The translations under genes were made by a program, and so were the position numbers. Positions 24,648 to 32,060 of a stretch of 46,576 bases of DNA are shown piece after piece (positions within the stretch are counted from its first letter, which is position 1; the number at the start of each line of letters is the position of its first letter). Source of the DNA: Chitinolyticbacter albus (GTDB taxonomy: Bacteria; Pseudomonadota; Gammaproteobacteria; Burkholderiales; Chitinibacteraceae); the NCBI RefSeq assembly GCF_024437655.1, contig NZ_JANBVF010000045.1, positions 1 through 46,576 of the forward strand, read 5' to 3'. Under the pieces are notes generated by a model, which was given only the letters and a program-made list of their open reading frames with translations, had not been told where the DNA came from and made no database searches.

Positions 24648-24702
24648 ATCAACGGTCGTTAATACGTAGCGTGTAAAGCATCGTTGATACGGTAGCACGC
24701 TA
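24648..24702. promoter_or_regulatory. operator/promoter region between repressor and replication genes
   Basis: Two interlocking 7-bp inverted repeats: ATCAACG (24648-24654) with CGTTGAT (24682-24688), and TAGCGTG (24667-24673) with CACGCTA (24696-24702). There is also a compact AACG-GT-CGTT at 24651-24660 and a TTGACA at 24643-24648. The divergent layout suggests that the DUF3693 protein binds here and controls both directions. Confidence 0.5.
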
Positions 24703-24824
24703 TGCCCCAGCGCGAACAGTTCCTGATCGTTCTCGACCAGCCACGCCCCAGTGACGACGCCTTAGCGCTCCTGTGTGGCCTGTCCGTCACCGCCATGGCC
24801 ATCTTCTGCGCGTGGGGTATTTAA
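24702..24824 (+). CDS. 40-residue small phage protein
   Basis: Reads MPQREQFLIVLDQPRPSDD and then a hydrophobic ALLCGLSVTAMAIFCAWGI end, which could span the membrane once. It ends 2 bp before the GTG of the replication gene, whose ribosome site GGGG lies inside its last codons; coupling is likely. No known family. It is short, so it could be chance, but its position between operator and rep favours a real gene. Confidence 0.45.
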   Translation: MPQREQFLIVLDQPRPSDDALALLCGLSVTAMAIFCAWGI

Positions 24825-24826
24825 CG

Positions 24827-26245
24827 GTGCCTAAGCGTCAACGCCCTCCAGAGCCGCTGCTGCTCACGCCGACCGTGCTGGACGCCGCCAACTTCCCCAG
24901 GGCGCCGTTGCAGTGCTTCATGCCGCCGCGCCCCGAATACGCGCCCATTCACGGCTCTGCGCTCACTCCCGCTTTCGTGGCGGATGTCACTGCGGTTAGG
25001 GCGGCTGCAGTCGAGCGGGAGCGAGACGCGGCCGACATGGCCGCAGGCCTTCCCCCCCACACTAACAGGGGGGAAAAGGCCCTAGCCGGCGATGGCGTCG
25101 CCGCGGTCGTGGCGCAAGAACTGGAGCATGTCGAGCTGGTTTTGTCCGATTCCGGCGATGTTCTCCTCGTGCCCCGGCGCTTCGGCTATGGCGACGATGC
25201 GGCTTTCATCGACTGGCTGCACATCACGATGCACAAGGACACGGCGCTGCGTTACAGCCCGCTGCCCTTCGCAAGCGATGAGGATCTGGTACTTGCGCTG
25301 AGCTTGCGCCTGGAAACCATCCTTGGCTATGGCGTCACCAGCCAAAAGCCCAACGGCCACAACTACTACAAGGCCACGTACGCCCTGGGCGACAACTGGG
25401 GCACCGTCAGCGTCGGCGGCCAGCAGGACACGATCATGGTCGCCGTCTTCGGCTCGGGCCTTGCTGCAGCCGCTGCAGGCTGGGAAGCACGCATGCACCA
25501 GTTCCTGACTGCCGAAGCCATCCGACCGCGCATTACCCGGGTTGATCTGTCCTTTGATGACATCGATGGCCAGTACTACAGCGTCGATCAGGCTCACGCC
25601 GAATGGGTGGCGGGTCGGTTTACGAACGGCGGCCGTAGGCCTGCCGGAGAACGGCGCGGGGATTGGGATTTTCCGAGTGGGGCAGGGCGGACCATGAATA
25701 TCGGGAAACGCGATTCCGGCCGTATGTGCCGCGTCTACGAAAAGGGCATGCAACTTGGCCACAAGTGGCACCCATGGGTGCGGGTTGAGGTTGAGCTTAA
25801 AAGCGAAGGTTATCTGATCCCGTTCGATGTGCTGATGCATGCCGGGGCCTATCTGGCCGCTTCGTATCCCGCTCTGAATTGGATTGCTGAAAAGAAGGCC
25901 GACCGGCTCGAATCGGTCAAAAACACCGCCGTAATCAACCTCAACAAAGCGATTGAAGTGGTCCGTAATCAATTCGGCCACTACCTCTGGATGATTCAAG
26001 AGCTTTGTGGTGGCGACGCACAAACGACGCTTGATCTCGTGTCGCGTCAAGACAAAATCCCGCCCCGCTTCAAGGTTCCGGATCACAAATTCACGCCGCA
26101 GCCTATGCATGACGAGCAAAAACGCTGGCTGAGCAGTGACGAGCTGCAACGGCTCTACGTTGGCGAACTTGATTTTAATTGGAAAAAAGCCCCCGCACAT
26201 TCAGGCGCAATGCGGACTGGTGGCTTAACTGCGCCGCTCCATTGA
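24827..26245 (+). CDS. RstA-type rolling-circle replication initiator
   Basis: A 472-residue protein from GTG 24827 with GGGG at 24814-24817; the frame also allows GTG 24773. The middle and C-terminal parts match the replication initiation factor family (Rep_trans, as in RstA of CTX phage): FIDWLHIT, a TRVDLSFDDIDG motif, a WVRVEVELKS stretch and a C-terminal helical part. The enzyme nicks the plus-strand origin to start rolling-circle replication. The N-terminal ~90 residues are Pro/Ala-rich and look disordered. It is the first large gene of the phage replication operon. Confidence 0.85.
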   Translation: MPKRQRPPEPLLLTPTVLDAANFPRAPLQCFMPPRPEYAPIHGSALTPAFVADVTAVRAAAVERERDAADMAAGLPPHTNRGEKALAGDGVAAVVAQELEHVELVLSDSGDVLLVPRRFGYGDDAAFIDWLHITMHKDTALRYSPLPFASDEDLVLALSLRLETILGYGVTSQKPNGHNYYKATYALGDNWGTVSVGGQQDTIMVAVFGSGLAAAAAGWEARMHQFLTAEAIRPRITRVDLSFDDIDGQYYSVDQAHAEWVAGRFTNGGRRPAGERRGDWDFPSGAGRTMNIGKRDSGRMCRVYEKGMQLGHKWHPWVRVEVELKSEGYLIPFDVLMHAGAYLAASYPALNWIAEKKADRLESVKNTAVINLNKAIEVVRNQFGHYLWMIQELCGGDAQTTLDLVSRQDKIPPRFKVPDHKFTPQPMHDEQKRWLSSDELQRLYVGELDFNWKKAPAHSGAMRTGGLTAPLH

Positions 26246-26255
26246 GGGTGATCAA

Positions 26256-26591
26256 ATGCAATTTCATACCGTAGTTACCGTAGTGGGCGTTAAGGGCTTC
26301 AAAGGCGAAATTAACGGTGATTCGCTCAACTCGACAACACTTTTTGTACAGGTTGCTCTGGACGAAAGTAAGGGTACGCAACGCGGTTTTTCAGCCGCTG
26401 AATATCGTTTTCCCGATGTGGCCCTGTATGAGTCAATGAAGAATCATCCTTTTCCGCATCAGGCTGAATTGGAGCTGGAATTGGTGGCAACGGGTAAAGG
26501 CGACTCTAAGACCATCCTGCGCGGCTGGAAACCCATTAAACCCGCCCAAACGGTTGATACCGGTTCGGGCGAAATTAAGAATAAGCTGTAA
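26256..26591 (+). CDS. phage single-stranded DNA-binding protein (RstB/gpV-like)
   Basis: A 111-residue, beta-rich, acidic protein that starts with MQFHTVVTVVGVKGFKGEI. It lies 10 bp behind the replication gene. In filamentous phages this place is held by gpV or RstB/DUF1293 proteins, which coat the new single strand before packaging. Length and the OB-like strand pattern agree. RBS GAGGGTGATCAA precedes the ATG. Confidence 0.7.
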   Translation: MQFHTVVTVVGVKGFKGEINGDSLNSTTLFVQVALDESKGTQRGFSAAEYRFPDVALYESMKNHPFPHQAELELELVATGKGDSKTILRGWKPIKPAQTVDTGSGEIKNKL

Positions 26592-26601
26592 GGGGTAGGT
26601 T

Positions 26602-26805
26602 ATGCCGGAATATACCCAAGCCTTTTTGGTGCAGGACAAGGATTCCGGCTTATTCCTTCGTCCGCGTGAGGGCGATGTAGGTTATACGAAATATGTCGAT
26701 CAAGCTGGCCCCTTTGATTCGTATGAAGAAGCGTTTGAAACGGCAAAATATAACCTCGGCGCCAATTTCCTTATATGGTCATTTGGCCGGCGGGTGAGGC
26801 ACTAA
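26602..26805 (+). CDS. small hypothetical phage protein
   Basis: A 67-residue protein (MPEYTQAFLVQDKDSGLFL.., ending FGRRVRH) with the ribosome site AAGGGGTAGGTT. No membrane segment or known motif. The stop overlaps the start of the next gene as TAATG, so translation is coupled. The position between the ssDNA-binding and coat genes is typical for small inovirus proteins of unknown role. Confidence 0.65.
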   Translation: MPEYTQAFLVQDKDSGLFLRPREGDVGYTKYVDQAGPFDSYEEAFETAKYNLGANFLIWSFGRRVRH

Positions 26806-27107
26806 TGCCGCTTTGCGTGCTTGTCAAAGAGTTGGTGGCGGGTGGTCGCCCGGCCGGTTTTACCGATGGATCAGCTAATGCATTGGGAATGCAGGTTCAA
26901 GACTTGCCCATTGAGCAGTGTGCGGGCTACGTCATGGTTACACCGGTTGAGTTTCAGCAATTAAACGTAATTGCTCAGGTGTTTGCCGCGCCGTCGCCAG
27001 AGCAAATTCAAGGTGCGTTCATGGCCGGGCTATCGTTGCCGGTCATAGCGTACCTAACGGCGTGGGCATATCAGTTCGTAATTAACTTCATAGGGAAATC
27101 AAGATGA
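26805..27107 (+). CDS. small phage protein with C-terminal membrane segment
   Basis: A 100-residue protein from ATG 26805, which overlaps the previous stop. The N-terminal ~70 residues are soluble. Residues ~75-95 (FMAGLSLPVIAYLTAWAYQFVINFI) form a membrane helix followed by GKSR. A protein of this shape just before the coat gene is common in inoviruses and may be a minor virion protein, but the role is not proven. The stop overlaps the coat gene start as ATGA. Confidence 0.65.
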   Translation: MPLCVLVKELVAGGRPAGFTDGSANALGMQVQDLPIEQCAGYVMVTPVEFQQLNVIAQVFAAPSPEQIQGAFMAGLSLPVIAYLTAWAYQFVINFIGKSR

Positions 27108-27307
27108 AAACTCGCATCGTTGCTGTTGCCGCTCTGCTTGGCGCCATGTCCGCTCCTTCGTGGGCTGCAGCGCTCGATTTCAGTGCAATCACTAGCGCTG
27201 TAGATGCCACCACAATCGTGGCTGCAATCAGCGCTATCGCCGCAATCAAGGTGCTGCCGAATGTCGCCAAGTGGGGTTACAACAAGGTGATTAGCTGGTT
27301 CCGTTAA
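27104..27307 (+). CDS. major coat protein (pVIII-like)
   Basis: A 67-residue precursor with a signal peptide (MKTRIVAVAALLGAMSAPSWA, cut after residue 21 or 22). The mature chain of ~46 residues has an acidic-to-neutral start, a central Ala/Ile-rich membrane helix (~35-52) and a basic end (KVLPNVAKWGYNKVISWFR) that would contact the packaged DNA. This is the M13 pVIII pattern. A strong terminator follows directly, as in other filamentous phages, which allows high expression of this gene alone. Confidence 0.88.
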   Translation: MKTRIVAVAALLGAMSAPSWAAALDFSAITSAVDATTIVAAISAIAAIKVLPNVAKWGYNKVISWFR

Positions 27308-27322
27308 TCAAGTCAACATGGG

Positions 27323-27344
27323 CGGGGCTTCGGCCCCGTTTTTT
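27323..27344 (+). terminator. rho-independent terminator after the coat gene
   Basis: Perfect hairpin CGGGGC-TTCG-GCCCCG (27323-27338) followed by six T. The UUCG tetraloop makes it very stable. It should raise coat mRNA relative to the genes beyond. Confidence 0.93.
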
Positions 27345-27419
27345 ATGCTAATACTCTCGCTTACTTTTCTGCTTGGCGCGCTCGTAGCCTTTGCGATTAT
27401 CAAGGGATTTACGTCATGA
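27345..27419 (+). CDS. 24-residue membrane miniprotein (pVII/pIX-like)
   Basis: ATG 27345 directly after the terminator T-tract encodes MLILSLTFLLGALVAFAIIK followed by GFTS. Nearly all of it is one membrane helix. The stop overlaps the start of the adsorption protein gene as ATGA. Minor coat proteins pVII and pIX of filamentous phages are about 30 residues with a single helix, so this is a candidate. It is short and has no clear ribosome site, so confidence is moderate. Confidence 0.5.
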   Translation: MLILSLTFLLGALVAFAIIKGFTS

Positions 27420-28642
27420 TTAAGCGATATTTGCTAGTGCTCGTAATCGCACTTATTCCGCTATTTGCGCAAGCTGTAATCCCGAAAACGATTCTTGGTT
27501 ATGTTAAAAACGGTACCAATGGCGGCGGAACTCTGTGCACTACGTTGCAGTGCACGGCGCAATTAGAGGGGTTGCAGTGTGACAGCGTTGATTTTCTGTC
27601 TAGGTACGCATCAGGCAGTGTCATTCAGAACGAGCTGTATTGTAATGGCAAAAATTGGTCCGGGAAATTTTACGTTATTGAGTATTTTCAATGCCCGTCG
27701 GATGGTGTGAAAACCACCAATAAAGATTACCAATGCAATGAATGCCCGGACGGCAAGATTTATAACGCCACGCTTAAGCAATGCGTTTCGCCAAATACGC
27801 CCGTACCTACTCCGCAAATTTGCCCGGCAGCTGGGACGAACTGGCAAGGGGCAACCGTATATGTGGGATTGCAAAAATATGGGTGCAATTTGGCGGGTTG
27901 TACCGTCGAGCTGTCGAACATCGGCGGTTGTTCTGGGGGTGTATGCGATGCCACGTTTACGTCTACGGGCCAGTCTTGCACTTCGCAGCCTCCGCCGCCG
28001 TCGTCGAATAACGATTGTCCTAGCGGTACGGTGTACGCCGAATTCGATGGTGCGGGACGTTGTGTGAAGGTAAGCGACCCGGTAACGCCGCCTCCTGGAA
28101 CGACGCCGACTCCTCCAACTGCTACGCCGCCTCCGGCGACGCCTACGCCGGGTGATGGTGGCGAAGGTGGCGAGGGTGGGGAGGGCGGTGATGGTGGAAC
28201 GGGGGGAGGTGGCACTGGTGGTGGCGGTGGCACAGGCGGCGGTACGGGTGGTGATGGTGGCGAAGGTGGTGAGGGCGGGGAGGGTGAAGAAGGTGAAGAG
28301 GGGGAGGGAGGTAATTCCTCTGTTCCAGGGTCGCCCAGTGGCAGTGATATTTACAAAAAGAAATATGAACAATCAGTTGCTGATATGGCCTCTGGTCATC
28401 TCAATAAAATCAGACATACACCAGTATTTGAGTCTGCATCAAAATTTTTCGAAATTAATGTAATGGGTTCGTGCCCGATTTGGACAATACCGTCGGTGAA
28501 TATATACGGCACTTATTCCTTGCCAGCCATTCTTATTGACCATTTTTGCACGTCTACTGCTAAAGCAATATATGCAATCATGAAAACCGTTCTATTAATT
28601 TGCGCCACGTGGGTTGCTTTTAGGATTGCCATTTTGGATTAG
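27416..28642 (+). CDS. pIII-like adsorption/attachment protein
   Basis: A 408-residue protein. Signal peptide at 1-20 (cut after FAQA). A Cys-rich N-terminal part (~30-200) holds many CxxC-like pairs. A Pro/Thr linker (~220-245) leads into a Gly/Glu-rich low-complexity linker (~245-300), as between the domains of M13 pIII. The C-terminal domain (~310-380) ends in a membrane helix (AIMKTVLLICATWVAFRIAIL). Such proteins bind the host pilus and TolA and cap the virion end. The first codons are coupled to the miniprotein gene. Confidence 0.85.
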   Translation: MIKRYLLVLVIALIPLFAQAVIPKTILGYVKNGTNGGGTLCTTLQCTAQLEGLQCDSVDFLSRYASGSVIQNELYCNGKNWSGKFYVIEYFQCPSDGVKTTNKDYQCNECPDGKIYNATLKQCVSPNTPVPTPQICPAAGTNWQGATVYVGLQKYGCNLAGCTVELSNIGGCSGGVCDATFTSTGQSCTSQPPPPSSNNDCPSGTVYAEFDGAGRCVKVSDPVTPPPGTTPTPPTATPPPATPTPGDGGEGGEGGEGGDGGTGGGGTGGGGGTGGGTGGDGGEGGEGGEGEEGEEGEGGNSSVPGSPSGSDIYKKKYEQSVADMASGHLNKIRHTPVFESASKFFEINVMGSCPIWTIPSVNIYGTYSLPAILIDHFCTSTAKAIYAIMKTVLLICATWVAFRIAILD

Positions 28643-28653
28643 CGGGGGTTGTT

Positions 28654-28977
28654 ATGGAATGGTTGTCGGAAAAAATTAGCAAGGCATTGCTATGGCTGCT
28701 CAGTTTGGTCAAGGCAGTATTTGCAACAATTTTTGATATTTTGTCAGACGTTTTTTATTGGCTTGTTGACAAATTATTTAATTTGATAGTTGAGCTATGG
28801 AAGCTGATTCCTCCTATCGATTTTAATGGGTATAGCTTGCAAGCGCTGATGGCGTTGCTCCCGGACTGGCTGGCTTATCTGTTTTATATAACGGGGTTTC
28901 ATATAGCGCTGGCAATCATTGGTGGCGGTGTTGTGTTTAGGTTGGTTCGTAAACTGTTTACTGTTGGCCAGTGGTGA
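28654..28977 (+). CDS. pVI-like minor coat protein (DUF2523 type)
   Basis: A 107-residue, very hydrophobic protein with an amphipathic start (MEWLSEKISKALLWLLSLVK), a long hydrophobic middle (~25-50) and a C-terminal membrane segment (FHIALAIIGGGVVFRLVRKLF). Its position between the pIII-like and Zot genes and its topology match the DUF2523/pVI proteins that anchor pIII at the virion tip. Good ribosome site CGGGGG at 28643-28648. Confidence 0.8.
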   Translation: MEWLSEKISKALLWLLSLVKAVFATIFDILSDVFYWLVDKLFNLIVELWKLIPPIDFNGYSLQALMALLPDWLAYLFYITGFHIALAIIGGGVVFRLVRKLFTVGQW

Positions 28978-28981
28978 CGAC

Positions 28982-30136
28982 ATGATTGTTTTTCACGAAG
29001 GCTTGCCGCGCTCGGGAAAGTCATATGAGGCGATGGTTAATCAGGTGTTGCCGGCAATTAAGTCCGGCAGAAAGGTCTATTCCAACATAAAGGGGATGAA
29101 TCACGCCAAAATAGCTGCCGTACTTGAAATGGATGAGAATCAGGTGCAAGAGTTGCTTTTTCAAGTTGAATGGGAAAAGACAACTGAAATAAACACTTTC
29201 GTCACCAATGATTCGCTCGTGGTTATCGATGAGGTGCAGGATTTTTGGCCTACGCGAGCCGCAAAGCGAATGGCGAATGATGTGCAGCAATGGTTTACGC
29301 AGCATGGTCATTTGGGTCTCGATATTGTGTGCTGCGGGCAGGATATACGCGACGTTGACCCGATCATTAGGCGTCGGGTGGATCAGAAAATTGTGTTCCG
29401 AAAGCAGGATGCCTTGGGTCGGGCGTCAAAATATTCTTGGGTAAATCACAAAGCGACGGCATCAGAAAAATTTGAACCGATTTCAAAGGGTGTTGGGAAG
29501 TATGATGAAAAATACTTCGGCGTCTACCAATCGCATCGCCCGGAAACGACAAATAAAGAAACAAAGCATGACGATCGTTCGATTCTGTGGAAAACGCCGG
29601 GATTTAAGTATGGATTGCCGGCCGCTGCAATTGCGGCCATTTTGGCAGCCAACTTTCTTTTTGGGTTCTTCACAAAACCCAATGCTTTGGTTAATTCACC
29701 CAATGCCGCGACGCAACTGCCGGCGCCGATGGATGCAAGGTATACAACCTTGATGACAAGGCCGCCTGAACCAATGACGGCTCCTGTTTTGACGCCCGTG
29801 CCGGCGCCGGTCCCTACATCTGTGCCGGTTATGCAGGACTACTTCACGAACGCATTGAAGCAAGGCCGGCCGCGCCTGGGCGGCTATGTCGTGAACGCCT
29901 ATGGGCGAATCGGTGGATACGTTGAATTTCTGGACGATGGCTATCGGGTCAAAGACATGTTGACGTTCGCGCAGCTTCTGGATCTCGGGTTCACGGTGAA
30001 GCCAATCACTGATGGTGTCGTACTGATAAACGACCTCACCGGCGAGAAAACGGTAATTACCGCATGGCCGATTGATCCGTTTGGCCGGGTCAGCGACATC
30101 CAGCGTCGCGAAATGTCCTCAATGAAGGCTAGCTAA
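28982..30136 (+). CDS. zot: Zot/pI-type phage assembly ATPase
   Basis: A 384-residue protein from ATG 28982. Residues ~1-190 form the Zot NTPase domain with Walker A GLPRSGKS (7-14) and Walker B SLVVIDEVQDFWP (~78-90). A membrane helix follows (YGLPAAAIAAILAANFLFGFF, ~218-238), then a Pro-rich periplasmic linker and a C-terminal domain. pI-type proteins sit in the inner membrane and extrude the virion. The frame upstream of 28982 lies in the pVI-like gene and is not used. Confidence 0.9.
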   Translation: MIVFHEGLPRSGKSYEAMVNQVLPAIKSGRKVYSNIKGMNHAKIAAVLEMDENQVQELLFQVEWEKTTEINTFVTNDSLVVIDEVQDFWPTRAAKRMANDVQQWFTQHGHLGLDIVCCGQDIRDVDPIIRRRVDQKIVFRKQDALGRASKYSWVNHKATASEKFEPISKGVGKYDEKYFGVYQSHRPETTNKETKHDDRSILWKTPGFKYGLPAAAIAAILAANFLFGFFTKPNALVNSPNAATQLPAPMDARYTTLMTRPPEPMTAPVLTPVPAPVPTSVPVMQDYFTNALKQGRPRLGGYVVNAYGRIGGYVEFLDDGYRVKDMLTFAQLLDLGFTVKPITDGVVLINDLTGEKTVITAWPIDPFGRVSDIQRREMSSMKAS

Positions 30137-30145
30137 GGGAGTTGT

Positions 30146-30283
30146 ATGAAAAGAGTCGTCATCATCGCCCTGATCCTCACCGGCTGCGCCAGCATTGAGC
30201 GATCGCCAGAGCAGCGGCGTCTTGACTTCATCGCGTGGGCCGAGTGTCCCATACGCTCCCCGAGGCCAACCGATTGTCGTTAA
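30146..30283 (+). CDS. 45-residue lipoprotein
   Basis: Reads MKRVVIIALILTGCASIERS, a short signal with the lipobox LTGC at 11-14, then about 30 polar residues with two more Cys. The ribosome site AAGGGAG (30134-30140) is well placed. It lies 9 bp behind zot. Possibly a superinfection-exclusion or envelope protein; the role is not known. Confidence 0.6.
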   Translation: MKRVVIIALILTGCASIERSPEQRRLDFIAWAECPIRSPRPTDCR

Positions 30284-30324
30284 GTGGCATAATCATGAGG
30301 TTCATTTTGGGAGGTGAGCGGGAG

Positions 30325-30831
30325 ATGGTTAGATTAGAGCGGTGGATAAAGGCTAGTCATGTGCTTGCGGCGTATGCTCCAAAGAGAGCCTTCATCGTCG
30401 TAACCTGTCAAGACTTGGCGCGGCTGGATGTGAAATTAATTTCAGAGGATGAGCTTGTTACTCAGCAGCTCAAGTTGAATAATGAGGTTGGCGTGTTTTC
30501 TGAAACAAGCGCTTATTCATATTTTTGGGTTTTGGGCGGTTATGAGTTAGTTAGAGCGCTTGATCAAAGGGCCCGGGAAGATTCGGATTTTTTTCCAGAT
30601 TTTAGTCAGGCAATAAATGATTTGAAGCACCAGTTTGAGAGGGTGCGAGTCCCTCTTGCGAAATTTGAGCCTGCGGGGCGCCATAGAAGGACGGATGATG
30701 ACATTGCAGTTCCGGGTTTTAATTATGATCTTGGTACCATGTGGCGGGTAGCTCCTGATGTTTGGATTTCTCGACGCGAACTCTCGGATGGTCTGTTAAA
30801 CCTTTTGGAGCTGATGGCCAGTAAGGGCTGA
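30325..30831 (+). CDS. hypothetical accessory phage gene (low GC)
   Basis: A 168-residue soluble protein. I choose ATG 30325 because GGGAGG (30309-30314) is well spaced; ATG 30295 is an alternative. It has helical segments, a block of Glu/Asp/Arg (ALDQRAREDSDFFPDFSQAI) and no known motif. Base and codon use are more AT-rich than in the rest of the phage, and it is followed by its own terminator. It looks like an extra gene picked up by the phage. No function can be given. Confidence 0.6.
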   Translation: MVRLERWIKASHVLAAYAPKRAFIVVTCQDLARLDVKLISEDELVTQQLKLNNEVGVFSETSAYSYFWVLGGYELVRALDQRAREDSDFFPDFSQAINDLKHQFERVRVPLAKFEPAGRHRRTDDDIAVPGFNYDLGTMWRVAPDVWISRRELSDGLLNLLELMASKG

Positions 30832-30870
30832 TTGCAACTGCCACATCACGATGTTCGCCGGTGAAAAACA

Positions 30871-30894
30871 AAGCCCCAAGTTGGGGCTTTTTCG
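30871..30894 (+). terminator. rho-independent terminator
   Basis: AAGCCCC-AAGTT-GGGGCTT (30871-30889) followed by TTTC. It lies 40 bp after the accessory gene and closes the phage late transcript. Confidence 0.88.
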
Positions 30895-30945
30895 TTGCTG
30901 CAGCTCATGCTATAGGTATTGCTTGGGTTCTCACGTCACATAGCT

Positions 30946-31317
30946 ATGGCTCGCAACTTCCTTCTCTTCTCTGCTGCTTTGCTCATCATTACGGGCGCTG
31001 TGATGCATTTCCTCGGCCCGTTCTCGTTCATGGTCGGCTCGGCCTACGTCACGTTGGCGTTGCCGTGGCAGCAGCGCCCATCGGCCCTTCGGCAGCTTGA
31101 GGTTGTCCTGGAGCCGGCAGGGCAGGCTGGGGATTATCAGGTGCCAGTGGAACAAGTAGAGCCAGCGCCTTCACTCGAAAACCGTGATGAAAGTACGCGA
31201 GTTAAGCGCCCGTCCGCTCCTGAGGATGGCGTTTACAAGTGCAAATCGTCTTCTGGTGGTGTCCTGTATCAGCAGACCCCTTGTGAGCGCGATACGCTCA
31301 AGCGTGACACGCTCTAA
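30946..31317 (+). CDS. membrane protein with DUF4124-like tail
   Basis: A 123-residue protein from ATG 30946. A hydrophobic N-terminal region (~4-50) could form one or two membrane segments. A polar linker follows. The C-terminal tail DGVYKCKSSSGGVLYQQTPC resembles the DUF4124 motif, a small Cys-paired domain on exported proteins. It lies between the terminator and the structured element. The role is unknown. Confidence 0.6.
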   Translation: MARNFLLFSAALLIITGAVMHFLGPFSFMVGSAYVTLALPWQQRPSALRQLEVVLEPAGQAGDYQVPVEQVEPAPSLENRDESTRVKRPSAPEDGVYKCKSSSGGVLYQQTPCERDTLKRDTL

Positions 31318-31375
31318 GGCCGATAGCGGTTATTGCAAGCCGGAAGACGCCCAGTCCCGCAAAGCTCCGTCATCA

Positions 31376-31448
31376 GCCCGTGCTGTTCCTTGCCCTCGGT
31401 GCAGGGGTCCGAGGGTGCCGGGGTCGAATCCCCCGGCAGGACACGGGC
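31376..31448 (+). other. structured intergenic element of the prophage
   Basis: Outer arms GCCCGTG (31376-31382) and CACGGGC (31442-31448) enclose two hairpins: CCCTCGG/CCGAGGG (31393-31399 and 31409-31415) and TGCCGGGG/CCCCGGCA (31416-31423 and 31431-31438). A related element lies on the minus strand at 574-631. Filamentous phages keep their origins and packaging signal in such a non-coding hairpin block. The second loop resembles a tRNA T-arm, but no tRNA can be folded. Confidence 0.6.
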
Positions 31449-31469
31449 GTTACGCTGCAGCGTGACTTG

Positions 31470-31910
31470 TCACGTAAATAGGTTGGTCAGCATCAGCCCC
31501 CAGCGCGCTTCAAGCCCGCATTGCTGCTTGTAGAAATCACGCTGACGCAACGTGCCGTCCAGTAGCTCGGCTTGCTGTTCGGTGAGGCGTCGATCGATGC
31601 GGTAATGGTCGATGAATTCCAGCTCGATCTGCCTGGGCGCTGCGGCCGGCGTCATGCCAGGTGCGCAGATGCGGTCCTCGATAAAGCGCCAGCCAGCCCA
31701 CGGCCCGAACGGCACGCGGCCCAGCGCCCGGAACAACAGCAACTGATAGGCCATGTATGGCACCGGCTCACGACCGGCACGCCATGCTTCGGCCGTGGTA
31801 ATTCCGACGCCGCAAACCTCTGCAATTTCCGACACGCTGAGCGAGAACAGCGCGTGCATCAGATCGGCCAGGTCAGACTTAAACTCCGTTCTTGGGAATC
31901 TGCGTTCCAT
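31470..31910 (-). CDS. DUF3653-like phage protein
   Basis: A 146-residue protein with GGGG six bases upstream of the ATG. Residues ~15-50 hold a helix-turn-helix-like segment (LSVSEIAEVCGVGITTAEAW). The middle (MAYQLLLFRALGRVPFGPWAGWRF) resembles the DUF3653 phage family. The C-terminal ~50 residues are helical. It is encoded opposite to the virion genes, near attR, so it may be a second regulator. Its 3' end touches the palindrome GTGACTTGTCAC at 31462-31473. Confidence 0.6.
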   Translation of the reverse strand: MERRFPRTEFKSDLADLMHALFSLSVSEIAEVCGVGITTAEAWRAGREPVPYMAYQLLLFRALGRVPFGPWAGWRFIEDRICAPGMTPAAAPRQIELEFIDHYRIDRRLTEQQAELLDGTLRQRDFYKQQCGLEARWGLMLTNLFT

Positions 31911-31931
31911 TTTTCACCCCTGTAAAAGCAA

Positions 31932-31952
31932 ACACCCGCAAGAAGCGGGTGT
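31932..31952 (-). terminator. hairpin before the DUF3653-like gene
   Basis: ACACCCGC-AAGAA-GCGGGTGT is a perfect 8-bp stem, followed on the minus strand by TTGCTTTT. It lies just upstream of the ribosome site of the minus-strand gene, so it may stop transcripts entering from the right or act as an attenuator. Confidence 0.6.
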
Positions 31953-32060
31953 AGGTTCCGTGCAACAAAGCATGTGTTATAGGAAACCGTTCGTCGGGAT
32001 GAAAGGGGGTCGAAACAGCGCCTTGAGGAATGACAGCTTTCTTAGGAAACCTCGGATGTA

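Noticed and set aside
28154-28315. Short tandem GGTGGCGA-type repeats, possible CRISPR or minisatellite
   Set aside because: The repeats encode the Gly/Glu-rich linker of the pIII-like protein in frame; there are no spacers.
31416-31438. T-arm-like sequence GGGGTCGAATCCCCC, possible tRNA
   Set aside because: No acceptor, D or anticodon arm can be placed around it; it is better explained as part of the phage hairpin element.
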